A stretch of 64,000 nucleotides of DNA from an uncultured Clostridia bacterium (GTDB lineage Bacteria; Bacillota; Clostridia; TANB77; UBA1234): contig CAKPOE010000004.1 in NCBI GenBank assembly GCA_934169745.1, forward strand, positions 62,001 to 126,000. Reading direction: 5' to 3'. This document shows positions 35,108 to 43,750 of the stretch, piece after piece. Position 1 is the first letter of the stretch. Each line of letters opens with the position of its first letter. Made by a program: the position numbers and the translations under genes. The notes below the pieces were generated by a model that was not told the origin of the DNA, ran no database searches, and saw only the letters and a list, made by a program, of their open reading frames with translations.

Positions 35108-35604
35108 ATAGAATCTTTATTGGTTGAGTGAAGAGTTTATGAATATCATTTGTCGACGTGGTGTTTATAAGTTCGAGCAAAGGTTTATTATTGTTTAAGT
35201 GTACTCTTAAATGATAATTTAGCCAGAGCTAAGAGTGTGCTTTTTGCGACATCAGCTATATCTGCAACATTAATCTATATGGTTGATTAGTGGGAAGTTC
35301 ATTCGAGCGAAGACTATTCTTAGTGTCGCATACATTTAAAACTTTTAATTAATCTTCTTTAAAAAATTCTTGTTAAAAAAGACTAAACGAAAAGTTACTT
35401 GTTAATGGTTGTTACTATCCCTGGTGGATGGTAACGGCTGTACAGATATTATTAATAGTCGAGCAAAGATTTTTAACCTTGGAGAAGTGCTTGGAGTTGC
35501 TCGAAAGGGAGCTCTAGGTGTGTATTTATGGCTATTGGTTGGAGTTAAGATCAATATTGGTTCAAAGAAAATCTCTTGGAGGTACTCCAAGAGATTTATT
35601 TTTT
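35108..35604 (+). ncRNA. Probable large structured non-coding RNA (~500 nt), unassigned
   Basis: A consensus promoter upstream and a strong terminator at the end bracket ~500 nt with no credible ORF in either strand. Several perfect helices are visible: ACTCTTA/TAAGAGT (35203-35209 with 35230-35236), GCGACA/TGTCGC (35246-35251 with 35324-35329), GTTACTATCC/GGATGGTAAC (35411-35420 with 35426-35435), and TCGAGCAA/TTGCTCGA (35459-35466 with 35497-35504). The motif TCGAGC(A/G)AAG occurs three times (35173, 35303, 35459). I looked for tmRNA tag codons and RNase P core motifs and saw neither; 6S-like overall pairing is also not evident. Large ornate families such as ROOL or OLE have comparable length but I cannot confirm a match. 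Confidence 0.6.
35569..35604. terminator. Terminator of the ~500-nt RNA and of minC
   Basis: A 13-bp perfect hairpin, AAATCTCTTGGAG (35569-35581) with CTCCAAGAGATTT (35585-35597), loop GTA, followed by ATTTTTT. It also sits at the end of the converging minC gene. Confidence 0.9.
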
Positions 35605-36220
35605 AATGTTCTACAACTATTACGCCCATATCTATTTTCGCTATCTCATACGCATTGCCAACTTCTCTTTTTTCTGGAACGTTTCTTAAAATAATGTCTG
35701 CTATTCTTATTTGAGTTGGATTTATTGTATTTGCTGCAATAAAAGCACTTCTATTTCCTTTGGCTCCTGCATGTGCAAATCCTCTTAAGTTTCCCAAGAC
35801 AATTATATTCTCCTCTGCGACAATCTCACTTCCCCCATTAACATCACCAAGTATAACAACACTTCCTTCAAACTCTATTCTTTGACCAGAACGTATTGTA
35901 CCAGTATATACTTTAGTATTTGTAATCGTTGTATCTTTATTAAAAATATTATCAATAGATGAAAGTCCCATTTGTTTCGGTCTTTCAATTCTTATTTCTA
36001 AATCTGTTTTTTCTTTTAATAATTCCTCAACTTCTTTTTCCTCTTCATCTAAAAGTCTTCTTCCTTCTACAATAACAGTTTCTTCCAAGCCTTCGAAAAT
36101 GTCATCTGACGCTGATAATATTTCAACTAGTTTTTGCTTGATTTCTTTGTATTCTGCATTTTTATTTAATGTAATTGTTAATGTGTTTTCTTTTCTCGTA
36201 AATAATACTTCTGTTTCCAT
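35603..36220 (-). CDS. minC: Septum site-determining protein MinC
   Basis: 205 residues from the ATG at 36220 (AAAGGA 9 nt upstream; ATGs at 36250 and 36229 are less well placed). MinC blocks FtsZ polymerisation away from midcell and is carried by MinD. N-terminal region 'LTITLNKNAEYKEIKQKL' and the C-terminal beta-helix with 'VYTGTIRSGQRIEFEGSVVI' in parts, 'GDVNGGSEIVAEENI', 'LGNLRGFAHAGAKGNRSAFI' and 'QIRIADIILR' are diagnostic. It ends the pbp2-mre operon; minD and minE lie 10 kb away in a separate operon. Confidence 0.92.
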   Translation of the reverse strand: METEVLFTRKENTLTITLNKNAEYKEIKQKLVEILSASDDIFEGLEETVIVEGRRLLDEEEKEVEELLKEKTDLEIRIERPKQMGLSSIDNIFNKDTTITNTKVYTGTIRSGQRIEFEGSVVILGDVNGGSEIVAEENIIVLGNLRGFAHAGAKGNRSAFIAANTINPTQIRIADIILRNVPEKREVGNAYEIAKIDMGVIVVEH

Positions 36221-36239
36221 TTGTTTCATTCCTTTCTCT

Positions 36240-38336
36240 TTATGGTACAAGTTTTACTCCTGATGTATGAAGCGATAAGTTTTCATTTATATTGTTATTA
36301 TTATATCCGAAGTATTCCTCCATGATATCTTTTACTGCAGGAGCAGTATAATATCCATGTCCACCATGTTCTATTATTGCAACTACTGCAATTTCCGGGT
36401 CGTGATATGGTGCAAAACCAACAAACCACGCATTATCCGAACCACTTCCTGCTGTGGCTGTTCCTGTTTTTCCAGCTACTTCTATTGGAAATGATGAGAA
36501 TGTTCCATAAGCACTTCCGCCAGAATCTCCAGTAACAGAACGCATTCCTTCATATATTGCATTTAGGGTTTCATTACTTATTTGCACATTTTCTAGTTCT
36601 TGTTCTGTTATTCCATATTTCTCGTGAATTGCTTTTTCTATCTCTGTTTTATCCAAAATATTTCCTTCTGCGTCTATCACACTTTTTACTATTGTGACAT
36701 TATTTTTCACGCCACGATTTGCAAGTGTTGCTATATAATAACACATTTGTATTGGTGTAAAAGTGTTATACGATTGACCTATTGATGCCGATAATGTATC
36801 ACCAATTGTCCATGTCTTTTTTGCACCCCTTGCATTTAGCTTTTCAACATATTCTCTTGATGCAAGTATTCCAGACGATTCTCCAGGAAGTTCAACACCT
36901 GTTTTTTGTCCTAATCCAAACTTCTTAGCATATTCCGAAATTCTATCAATACCAATTCTACTACCAACTTCATAGTAATAATAGTTACACGAAACTTTTA
37001 AGGCTGTTTCTGCATTTACATTACCATGTACTTGTCTTCGGCTATTCCAGATCCAGCAAGCCGGTTTATGTCCAAGTGGAAATATTCCTGTGTCATTTAT
37101 GTACTCGTTAACTTTAACTCCACCCGTTTCAAGGCCTGCAATTCCAGTAACCATTTTAAATGTAGAACCTGGAGAATATGTTCCCTGTATTGCTCTGTTA
37201 AACATTGGATTATTTTCATTTTTAAAATACTTATCATATTCACTATTACTAATTCCATCAACGAACTCTTCCGGATTATATGAAGGATAGCTTGCCATCG
37301 CTAATATTTCCCCTGTTTTAACGTCCATCACAATTGCCGCACCAGTTTTTGCATCATCAAATTTAATCGCAAAGCCACCTGTTTGTATTTTATTTATGTA
37401 CTTTTCAAGTACTTCCTCTGTCTTTGCTTGTAAGTCCAAGTCAATTGTAGTTATAATGCTATTTCCCATTACGCTTTCTTCGATTTCTTCCTCTGTTGCA
37501 ATTCTTCCGTATGAATCCATCTCTAATCTTTTAGAACCATTTTTTCCTCTTAGATACTCTTCAAAAGAGGCTTCAAGCCCTGACTTACCAATCACGTCAT
37601 TTAATGAGTAGCCCTGCTCTTTTCTGTTTTCGTATTCTGATTTACTAATATTTCCTGTATAGCCTATTACATGAGCCGCCACGGAACCAGCCATATATTT
37701 TCTAATTGGTTGTGAAAACACATTTATTCCAGATAATTCAGCACTTCTTTCTTTTAATTCCATCATACTTGCTTCTGAAATGTTTTTTGCGAGCGTAACT
37801 GGTCTATAACTAGAATATCCATTTATTGTGATTTCATAGCGCAAAGCGCTGATTTTCAATATATCTTTTATATCATCTTTTTCAAGTTTGTATTTTTTCT
37901 TCAAATACTCCAACACATCTGTTGCAGTCACATTTTCGTCTAAATTATTATCTTTTATAAATCTATTTATTTTGCTTTTTGATTCTACGAACTCTCCAGT
38001 CTCAATATCTATAGGTATTTGATTATTATATTCGTCTCCATTTTTCTCTAATATCCTAACTACTTCTAGTAAAACTTCATTTAATGTATTAGTATCTATT
38101 TTTGTTTTATATATTTGCACCGAATATCCATTTACACTTGTAGCAAGGATTTTTCCATATCTATCATATATTTCTCCACGAGGTGCATACGTAACAGCCT
38201 CTCTAACAAGTCTTCTTTCCGATTGTTCTCTGTAGTTTTCTCCATTTACAATTTGAAGATTAAACAATTGAATTATAAAAACAATTCCAATTATACATAC
38301 AAATACAATTAGAATTATACTTCTCGATTTTTCTAT
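36240..38336 (-). CDS. mrdA: Penicillin-binding protein 2, elongation transpeptidase (probable AUA start)
   Basis: About 698 residues. Class B PBP of the elongasome, partner of RodA. One N-terminal membrane helix ('SIILIVFVCIIGIVFIIQLF'), dimerisation domain ('APRGEIYDRYGKILA'), then transpeptidase motifs STFK ('SPGSTFKMVTG'), SCN ('KVSCNYYYYEVG') and KTG ('VAGKTGTATAG'). The strong GGAGGTGATA at 38344-38349 has no ATG, GTG or TTG at proper spacing; the codon at the right distance is ATA (38336), giving an N-terminus M-EKSRS typical of PBP2. TTG at 38351 would overlap the ribosome binding site itself. Upstream of minC by 19 nt, downstream of mreD. Confidence 0.9.
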   Translation of the reverse strand: MEKSRSIILIVFVCIIGIVFIIQLFNLQIVNGENYREQSERRLVREAVTYAPRGEIYDRYGKILATSVNGYSVQIYKTKIDTNTLNEVLLEVVRILEKNGDEYNNQIPIDIETGEFVESKSKINRFIKDNNLDENVTATDVLEYLKKKYKLEKDDIKDILKISALRYEITINGYSSYRPVTLAKNISEASMMELKERSAELSGINVFSQPIRKYMAGSVAAHVIGYTGNISKSEYENRKEQGYSLNDVIGKSGLEASFEEYLRGKNGSKRLEMDSYGRIATEEEIEESVMGNSIITTIDLDLQAKTEEVLEKYINKIQTGGFAIKFDDAKTGAAIVMDVKTGEILAMASYPSYNPEEFVDGISNSEYDKYFKNENNPMFNRAIQGTYSPGSTFKMVTGIAGLETGGVKVNEYINDTGIFPLGHKPACWIWNSRRQVHGNVNAETALKVSCNYYYYEVGSRIGIDRISEYAKKFGLGQKTGVELPGESSGILASREYVEKLNARGAKKTWTIGDTLSASIGQSYNTFTPIQMCYYIATLANRGVKNNVTIVKSVIDAEGNILDKTEIEKAIHEKYGITEQELENVQISNETLNAIYEGMRSVTGDSGGSAYGTFSSFPIEVAGKTGTATAGSGSDNAWFVGFAPYHDPEIAVVAIIEHGGHGYYTAPAVKDIMEEYFGYNNNNINENLSLHTSGVKLVP

Positions 38337-38375
38337 TCGTATCACCTCCAAAAACGTATAAATTTACAAATATTT

Positions 38376-38897
38376 TTACAATAAGTAATAACTGTTTTTA
38401 CTTTTATTTATTACCTCACCAAGTTCAACAATAAACTTATGAAGCATTAATGTAAGCATCATATTGTATGCAGTTTCCAATACTACTGTAATTAGGACGC
38501 TAATCATGTCAAAAGATGTCTTTGTAAATATGTACAGTAAAAGAACATTAGACATTTCAAACAATATAGTAGTTATAGAAACTATAACCATCATCGCCGT
38601 TTTATTATCTTTAGAAAATCCATTGCTTATGTGTCCCGTGAATATGCCAGTCAATGTATATAGCAAAATATTTATCCCAATAAGTTTTCCAAAAATCACA
38701 TCTATAAGCAAACCGTAAAAAGCACCTGTTATCCCTCCAACAAGTTCACCACTCATCAACCCAATACCAGCAACAAGCACTATCCCAATATTTGCTATCA
38801 CTCCAAAAAGTGGAACTACATTTAACAGATTTACTTGTATTAAGATGGTAACCAATATTACACAAATCATTATTAAAACCGTAATAAATTTTCTCAT
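38376..38897 (-). CDS. mreD: Rod shape-determining protein MreD
   Basis: 173 residues, five to six membrane helices ('FITVLIMICVILVTILIQ', 'IGIVLVAGIGLMSGELVGG', 'GAFYGLLIDVIFGKLIG', 'NILLYTLTGIFTGHIS'). MreD is the polytopic elongasome subunit that follows MreC. Low sequence identity in this family is usual, so the call leans on topology, the 'LxxxxxGLLxDVxFG' pattern and its place between mreC (2 nt away) and pbp2. ATG after AGGAGA. Confidence 0.88.
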   Translation of the reverse strand: MRKFITVLIMICVILVTILIQVNLLNVVPLFGVIANIGIVLVAGIGLMSGELVGGITGAFYGLLIDVIFGKLIGINILLYTLTGIFTGHISNGFSKDNKTAMMVIVSITTILFEMSNVLLLYIFTKTSFDMISVLITVVLETAYNMMLTLMLHKFIVELGEVINKSKNSYYLL

Positions 38898-38899
38898 TT

Positions 38900-39724
38900 T
38901 TAATTTTCTCCTATTATAACAGCGACTGTTTCTAGTCTGTTGAAATCAACAAAAGTTTCAATCGTTGCCTCGTTTTCAGAAGGATTTTTCTTTATTGTAA
39001 ACGATTTTACTTCACCAATTGCAATTCCTTTTGGGTAAATACCTCCCATTCCAGATGTTTCTATTTTATCTCCTTCTAGCAACTCAACACCAATAGGTAT
39101 ATATGTAGCTTTAATTTTTCCTGTCTCTTTTAGCAAACTACTTCCCGTGCAAACAATTGCATCTCTCGTTCTGGTAACACGTCCGCTCACTGAATTTCCT
39201 GCATCTATTATAGAAATAACTTTTGAACTGTTTTTGCTTACCGTTTCCGTATATCCAACCAAGCCTTCTGTCGTGATAACAGCCATGTTTGGCTTAATTC
39301 CATCATTCTCACCTTTGTTTATAACAAACACTTCTTCCCAATTATTAGCACTATCTGATATAACTTCTGCAACAACAACATTATAATCAGGATAAGCAGC
39401 CTCCATTTTTGAGCGCTCTTTTAGCAAAGTATTTTCGGAAACTAAAAGCTCATAATCAACTGTCTTATTTTTTAATTCTGTATTTTCCGCTTTTAACTTT
39501 TCGTTTTCCTCTTTTAATTTATCAATATCGCTAAAAAAGTCTTCATCCTTAATTATATAGTTTTTTACGTGAATAAATAATCGTTGTGGAAAAGTGAATA
39601 TATCAGAAATCAAATTTTCTGCAATTGTAACGTTTCTATTTTTTCCATTTGTTAAACCAATCAACGCAAACAAAATAACAATAGAAACAACAATAAAAAA
39701 TGTTTTCCAAAATCTATTTTTCAA
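38900..39724 (-). CDS. mreC: Rod shape-determining protein MreC
   Basis: 274 residues; start codon TTG at 39724, with AAAGGA about 10 nt upstream. One N-terminal membrane helix ('FFIVVSIVILFALIGL'), a coiled coil ('DKLKEENEKLKAENTELKNK') and the extracytoplasmic beta-barrel domains with 'VVAEVISDSANNWEEVFVINKG', seen in parts, 'MAVITTEGLVGYTETVSKNS' and 'SGMGGIYPKGIAIGEV'. MreC connects MreB to PBP2/RodA and activates wall synthesis. Confidence 0.93.
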   Translation of the reverse strand: MKNRFWKTFFIVVSIVILFALIGLTNGKNRNVTIAENLISDIFTFPQRLFIHVKNYIIKDEDFFSDIDKLKEENEKLKAENTELKNKTVDYELLVSENTLLKERSKMEAAYPDYNVVVAEVISDSANNWEEVFVINKGENDGIKPNMAVITTEGLVGYTETVSKNSSKVISIIDAGNSVSGRVTRTRDAIVCTGSSLLKETGKIKATYIPIGVELLEGDKIETSGMGGIYPKGIAIGEVKSFTIKKNPSENEATIETFVDFNRLETVAVIIGEN

Positions 39725-39818
39725 TTAATTTAATTCCTTTCCCCAAATATATACTCCTAGCTTTCGTATGTGTAAATGATCTGAAATGTTCGTTTATATT
39801 TATTACATTCACACTATT

Positions 39819-40844
39819 TTAATGATGTTTTCTAGAATTTATAAGCACACTCTTTAAATTATCCAAATCATCCAACACTTTTCCAGCACCTTTTACAACA
39901 CAATCAAGTGGTGTATCAGCCACATTTACAGGAATTCCTGTTTCTAATGCAATCAACCTATCCAAATTTTTTATTAACGCACCGCCACCTGAAAGTGTTA
40001 TACCATTTATCATTATATCCGCAGCTAACTCTGGTGGTGTTTTCTCCAATGTCATCTTAATTGCATCAACAATTTGCATTACAACTTCCTTCATAGCCTC
40101 TTCAATTTGTGGAGACGTAACAGTAATCGTTCTTGGTAAGCCTGTTTGTAAATCTCTTCCTTTTATATCCATTTCTTCTGTTGTCATAGATGGATATGCG
40201 CTTCCTATTGTCATTTTTATTTCCTCAGCAGTTGTTTCGCCTATTGCTAAGTTAAACTTTTTCTTAATGTAATCCATAATCGCTTCATTAAGTTCATCTC
40301 CTGCAACTCTAAGCGATTTGCTTGTAACAACTCCACCCAATGAAATTACAGAAATTTCACTAGTTCCTCCTCCGATATCAACAATCATACATCCACTTGG
40401 GTCTCCTATTTTCAAGCCAGCACCAATTGCCGCTGCCATTGGCTCTTCCATCAAATATGCCTCTCTTGCACCTGCGTTCAAAGTTGCTTCTTCAACCGCT
40501 CTTTCCTCTACCTCAGTCACACCAGATGGTACACACACAACAACTCTTGGTCTCGCTATAACATATCTCTGACAAGCTTTATCTACTAAGTGTTTTAACA
40601 TCATTCTTGTTGCTGTAAAGTCAGCTATTACACCATCCTTCAAAGGTCTTATCGCATTTAGATTTTCTGGAGTTCTACCAAGCATTTCCTTTGCTTCTGT
40701 TCCAACAGCCACAACATTTCCTGTATATTTATCAATTGCAACAACTGATGGTTCTCTAATAATTATTCCTCTTCCTTTTAAGTGAACTAGCGTATTTGCC
40801 GTTCCCAAATCGATTCCAATATCCTTTGCGAAAAAACCTAACAT
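39819..40844 (-). CDS. mreB: Rod shape-determining protein MreB
   Basis: 341 residues, the standard MreB length. Actin-like filament that directs lateral wall synthesis. Nucleotide-binding motifs are clear: 'DIGIDLGTANTLVHLKGRG', 'VVCVPSGVTEVEERAV', 'MIVDIGGGTSEISVISLGG', 'AGDELNEAIMDYI' and 'LSGGGALIKNLDRLI'. ATG after AAAGGAG. A 94-nt gap separates it from mreC, while radC ends 15 nt upstream. Confidence 0.96.
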   Translation of the reverse strand: MLGFFAKDIGIDLGTANTLVHLKGRGIIIREPSVVAIDKYTGNVVAVGTEAKEMLGRTPENLNAIRPLKDGVIADFTATRMMLKHLVDKACQRYVIARPRVVVCVPSGVTEVEERAVEEATLNAGAREAYLMEEPMAAAIGAGLKIGDPSGCMIVDIGGGTSEISVISLGGVVTSKSLRVAGDELNEAIMDYIKKKFNLAIGETTAEEIKMTIGSAYPSMTTEEMDIKGRDLQTGLPRTITVTSPQIEEAMKEVVMQIVDAIKMTLEKTPPELAADIMINGITLSGGGALIKNLDRLIALETGIPVNVADTPLDCVVKGAGKVLDDLDNLKSVLINSRKHH

Positions 40845-40859
40845 AAACTTTCCACTCCT

Positions 40860-41543
40860 TTAAAATTTGTTCATTCTTTTTAAACTACAGAATTTTCTGT
40901 TTCCTATCACAATATGATCAATAAGTTCTATTCCGAATAGCTCTGCAAGTTTCATTATATTTTTTGTCATATTCACATCAGCGACACTAGGTGTTGGATC
41001 TCCACTCGGATGATTATGAACTAGTGCTATTCTAGTTGCCCCCGATTTAAGGGGCTCCCTCAAAATTTCTTTTGGCTCTATATAACTTGAATTTACTCCG
41101 CCAATTGCATTTGTCACTGTCCTAATCACACGATTTTTACTGTCCATCAAAACAGTTTTCACCACTTCTTGTTTTAAGTCACTGAATTCCGACATAAATA
41201 AATTACTAATATCTTCTGGTGATTTAACTCTATTTTCTTTTAATGGTGTACAAAGTGCAATTCTTTCTGCAAGCTCAACTGCTGCTTTCAATTGAACCGC
41301 CTTAACTCTTCCTATTCCTTTTTTCTTCTGTAGTTCTTCCAAAGAAACATCTTTTAAAAAAGATATTCCTTTCTTTTCTTCATCTAGCGTCAGCAATTCT
41401 TGAGCAATCTGAACAGAAGACAATTCTTTCGTTCCAGACTTTATTATAATCGCTAACAATTCAGCATTTGATAAATGCTTAGCGCCGTAGTGCTCCAATT
41501 TCTCGTACGGTCTTTCCATTTCTGGCAATTCTTTCATTTTCAT
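40860..41543 (-). CDS. radC: RadC-family JAB-domain protein
   Basis: 227 residues from the ATG at 41543 (AGGA 7 nt upstream; TTG at 41549 is less likely). N-terminal helix-hairpin-helix region ('KKKGIGRVKAVQLKAAVELA') and a C-terminal JAMM/MPN metalloprotease-like domain with 'ALVHNHPSGDPTPSVAD'. The name comes from an old radiation-sensitivity report; the true function is unsettled. Placement directly before mreB is the classical arrangement in Bacillota. Confidence 0.93.
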   Translation of the reverse strand: MKMKELPEMERPYEKLEHYGAKHLSNAELLAIIIKSGTKELSSVQIAQELLTLDEEKKGISFLKDVSLEELQKKKGIGRVKAVQLKAAVELAERIALCTPLKENRVKSPEDISNLFMSEFSDLKQEVVKTVLMDSKNRVIRTVTNAIGGVNSSYIEPKEILREPLKSGATRIALVHNHPSGDPTPSVADVNMTKNIMKLAELFGIELIDHIVIGNRKFCSLKRMNKF

Positions 41544-41587
41544 AGGCAAATCCTCTCTTAAGAAATTGCCTTTTGTCCCCCAAAGAA

Positions 41588-41839
41588 TTAAATTTTTCTA
41601 TATATGAACACAGCAAGTAAAACACCAATAATACTTGCAACATTTAAATTAAACATAATGCTAAAGGTTAAATTCAAAATTCCCAAATTTAAAACAAATG
41701 GTTGCTCAAGTCCAAAAGATTGTCCATAACTCATCCAAGATAAAAATGAAACCTGACCGGCAAGTTGTCCTAACAATCCTCCGAGTATTATACCTGAAAA
41801 TAGTAAAATCCAAAACAACCATGTCTTTCCTTCACGCAT
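41588..41839 (-). CDS. DUF4321 small membrane protein
   Basis: 83 residues from the ATG at 41839 (GAGGG 6 nt upstream). Two membrane segments ('WLFWILLFSGIILGGLLGQLAG' in part; 'NVASIIGVLLAVFIY') flank a loop with 'PFVLNLGILNLTFSIMFNLN'. This matches DUF4321, a small family regularly found just before radC-mreB in Clostridia. Function unknown; position suggests an elongasome accessory. Confidence 0.75.
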   Translation of the reverse strand: MREGKTWLFWILLFSGIILGGLLGQLAGQVSFLSWMSYGQSFGLEQPFVLNLGILNLTFSIMFNLNVASIIGVLLAVFIYRKI

Positions 41840-41934
41840 ATTAATCCCTCTTTTCCTTTGTATTCGCAACTACATTATATATTTTTTAACATATCATTGC
41901 AACCCTTTTTTCCGTAAGAAAAAGTAAATTTCTA

Positions 41935-41963
41935 TTGACTTTTTAGTAAACATAATGTATAAT
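41935..41963 (+). promoter_or_regulatory. Promoter of the 148-residue orphan gene
   Basis: TTGACT (41935-41940), 17-nt spacer and a perfect TATAAT (41958-41963). Confidence 0.85.
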
Positions 41964-42007
41964 TTATTGGAAACCCAGGATAATTATTATACAGGAGGCT
42001 TACAATT

Positions 42008-42454
42008 ATGAGCATCAAACAACCCGTCGTACCTGAGTGGACTTACTGGCATTCTATACTTTCATCTCCGTACGAAAGTATGCGTGTAGAACATGAAATC
42101 GCAAATGGGTATTACCTCTATTCTGCATTCGTGGAAACTCCACGCGGTAAGTATCTTGCCAACGGCGTTCTCAACAAAGAAAAGATGATTACTGGTCCGA
42201 TCTTTACACCGTATTTCCGACTTGTTGATAGCGAGCGTAATGTTGCAATATTTGACCTCTACATCAATTCTATGAACAAGACTGTTCTGATGAACTTTAC
42301 CAATGGAAAGATCCTTACCGAGGGCTTTGCAGCCTACCGTTACAAAGATGGTCAGTTCTGCTATCGGATTGACTCCAAGGACAATGGAATGAAGTGGTAC
42401 TCTTTCGACATTGACACGCATGATGCTGCCCTTATTGGCGCATCCCTGAACTAA
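42008..42454 (+). CDS. Orphan protein of unknown function, GC-richer than its neighbours
   Basis: 148 residues; ATG after AGGAGG. No recognised family, signal peptide or membrane helix. Aromatic-rich ('EWTYWHSILSSPYESM', 'YFRLVDSERNVAIFDLYIN', 'MKWYSFDIDTHD') and probably a small beta-rich soluble protein. The codon pattern is clearly richer in G and C than the flanking shape and TA genes. Strong promoter and perfect terminator indicate a real, well-transcribed unit. Similar in nature to the orphan at 23805-24176. Confidence 0.78.
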   Translation: MSIKQPVVPEWTYWHSILSSPYESMRVEHEIANGYYLYSAFVETPRGKYLANGVLNKEKMITGPIFTPYFRLVDSERNVAIFDLYINSMNKTVLMNFTNGKILTEGFAAYRYKDGQFCYRIDSKDNGMKWYSFDIDTHDAALIGASLN

Positions 42455-42462
42455 AGCAAGCT

Positions 42463-42495
42463 AAAACGAGCTGAAGCAATGCTTCAGCTCGTTTT
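42463..42495. terminator. Terminator of the 148-residue orphan gene
   Basis: AAAACGAGCTGAAG (42463-42476) pairs with CTTCAGCTCGTTTT (42482-42495), loop CAATG; works toward both converging genes. Confidence 0.88.
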
Positions 42496-42509
42496 GCGTT
42501 AATTTCACT

Positions 42510-43187
42510 CTATTTTTCAGTAGGCAAATCAACCTCTATGTTAACATCCTCATAAAACTTCTTGTCAAGCCCTAGTCCAACACCCTCATCATATTGTTTT
42601 GCACCAATCTCAACTTCTCCATTACTATACATATCTGAAATTCTAGGAATTTTTCTATCAGTTATTCTTGCCACAATTTCACCATCTTCAGCTAATTTTG
42701 CAATCTTTTCTGCATTTGTCTCTTTAAGTAAAAATTCCTCTTCTATCTTCAAAATCAAATCTTTTACTTCGTTATATTCATCTTTTCCATAAATAATTTC
42801 TGTAACAAGACATTCATTTTCAAACAATCCACCTTCTGATAACTTACTAGCAGAAAGGTACACATATGATTCTCCATCCTTCTTGCCAAATAAATATATA
42901 CGAGTTTCTATCTTACTCTCGTCATTATTGACAATAGTTTTCAAATTTACACCGGCTTTTAAAAGCCTAAGTAGCATATCTTTGGATGTATTTTTCTTGT
43001 CAATTCCTAAAAACACATTCTTTTCCTCTATTTTTGACGAAGCAATGGCATTTATTAACGAATCTATTCCTGTGTCTTTGGTAAATCCTGAAACAATCCA
43101 AACCTTATCAAAATCTTCAGAAAGCTTCTCTATCAACTTTTCTCCAAGTTTAATATCTTTTGGTTGATTAAAATAACTTATTTTCAT
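42510..43187 (-). CDS. Phospholipase-D-like / NgoFVII-type fold protein
   Basis: 225 residues from the ATG at 43187 (AAAGGAG 8 nt upstream). The N-terminal ~150 residues look like a single PLD-like half domain as in NgoFVII-type nuclease N-termini: 'DKVWIVSGFTKDTGIDSL', 'LLKAGVNLKTIVNN', 'TRIYLFGKKDGESYVYLSAS' and 'SEGGLFENECLVTEI'. The HxK catalytic motif is not intact (TRI at the expected place), so catalysis is doubtful. The C-terminus ('MYSNGEVEIGAKQYDEG') is unassigned. No methylase or restriction partner is adjacent. Function unknown. Confidence 0.55.
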   Translation of the reverse strand: MKISYFNQPKDIKLGEKLIEKLSEDFDKVWIVSGFTKDTGIDSLINAIASSKIEEKNVFLGIDKKNTSKDMLLRLLKAGVNLKTIVNNDESKIETRIYLFGKKDGESYVYLSASKLSEGGLFENECLVTEIIYGKDEYNEVKDLILKIEEEFLLKETNAEKIAKLAEDGEIVARITDRKIPRISDMYSNGEVEIGAKQYDEGVGLGLDKKFYEDVNIEVDLPTEK

Positions 43188-43372
43188 AGATTTGACTCCT
43201 TTATTCATAATATACAATATATTTTACCATAATTAACATAAAGTGTCAATGGTTCTTGTCATTACGCACACTTGTCTCGAGTTGGACATAAAATATACTA
43301 ATCCAATTGTTATATTTTTTTATAATATGGAAATAATTATTATTGCAAACTAAATTTGGAGAGTGATATACT

Positions 43373-43714
43373 TTGACGATAAAAAGAGGCGATATGTTTT
43401 ATGCAGACTTAAGCCCGGTTATAGGTTCAGAACAAGGCGGAATACGACCTGTACTTATTATTCAAAATGACGTTGGAAATAAATATAGTCCAACAGTAAT
43501 TGCCGCAGCCATCACATCACAAACTAACAAAAACAAATTACCTACACATATAAACATACCTTCTAAGGAATATGGATTAATGAAAGATTCTGTTATCTTA
43601 GCTGAGCAGATAAGAACTATAGATAAGTCTAGACTGAAAGAAAAAATAGGTCAAATAGACCCTATGACTATGAATGAAGTAAATAACGCACTTGGTGTGA
43701 GTTTTGGTCTTTAA
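43373..43714 (+). CDS. mazF: MazF/EndoA-type mRNA interferase without adjacent antitoxin
   Basis: 113 residues beginning at a TTG at 43373, 9 nt after GGAGAG. Typical MazF/PemK fold motifs: 'IKRGDMFYADLSPVIGSEQGG', shown in part, 'RPVLIIQNDVGNKYSPTVI', 'LPTHINIPSKEYGLMKDSV' and 'AEQIRTIDKSRL'. Family members cleave mRNA at short sites. The 185 nt upstream hold no antitoxin-size ORF, and the gene downstream is on the other strand, so the cognate antitoxin is absent from the locus. Confidence 0.92.
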   Translation: MTIKRGDMFYADLSPVIGSEQGGIRPVLIIQNDVGNKYSPTVIAAAITSQTNKNKLPTHINIPSKEYGLMKDSVILAEQIRTIDKSRLKEKIGQIDPMTMNEVNNALGVSFGL

Positions 43715-43750
43715 GAAAAATGAAAGTCAAAGATTTTCATACTTGCTAAA

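Noticed and set aside
35402..35606. Short ORFs on both strands inside the proposed ~500-nt RNA
   Set aside because: No ribosome binding sites, overlapping frames on both strands and coincidence with perfect helices favour RNA structure over coding.
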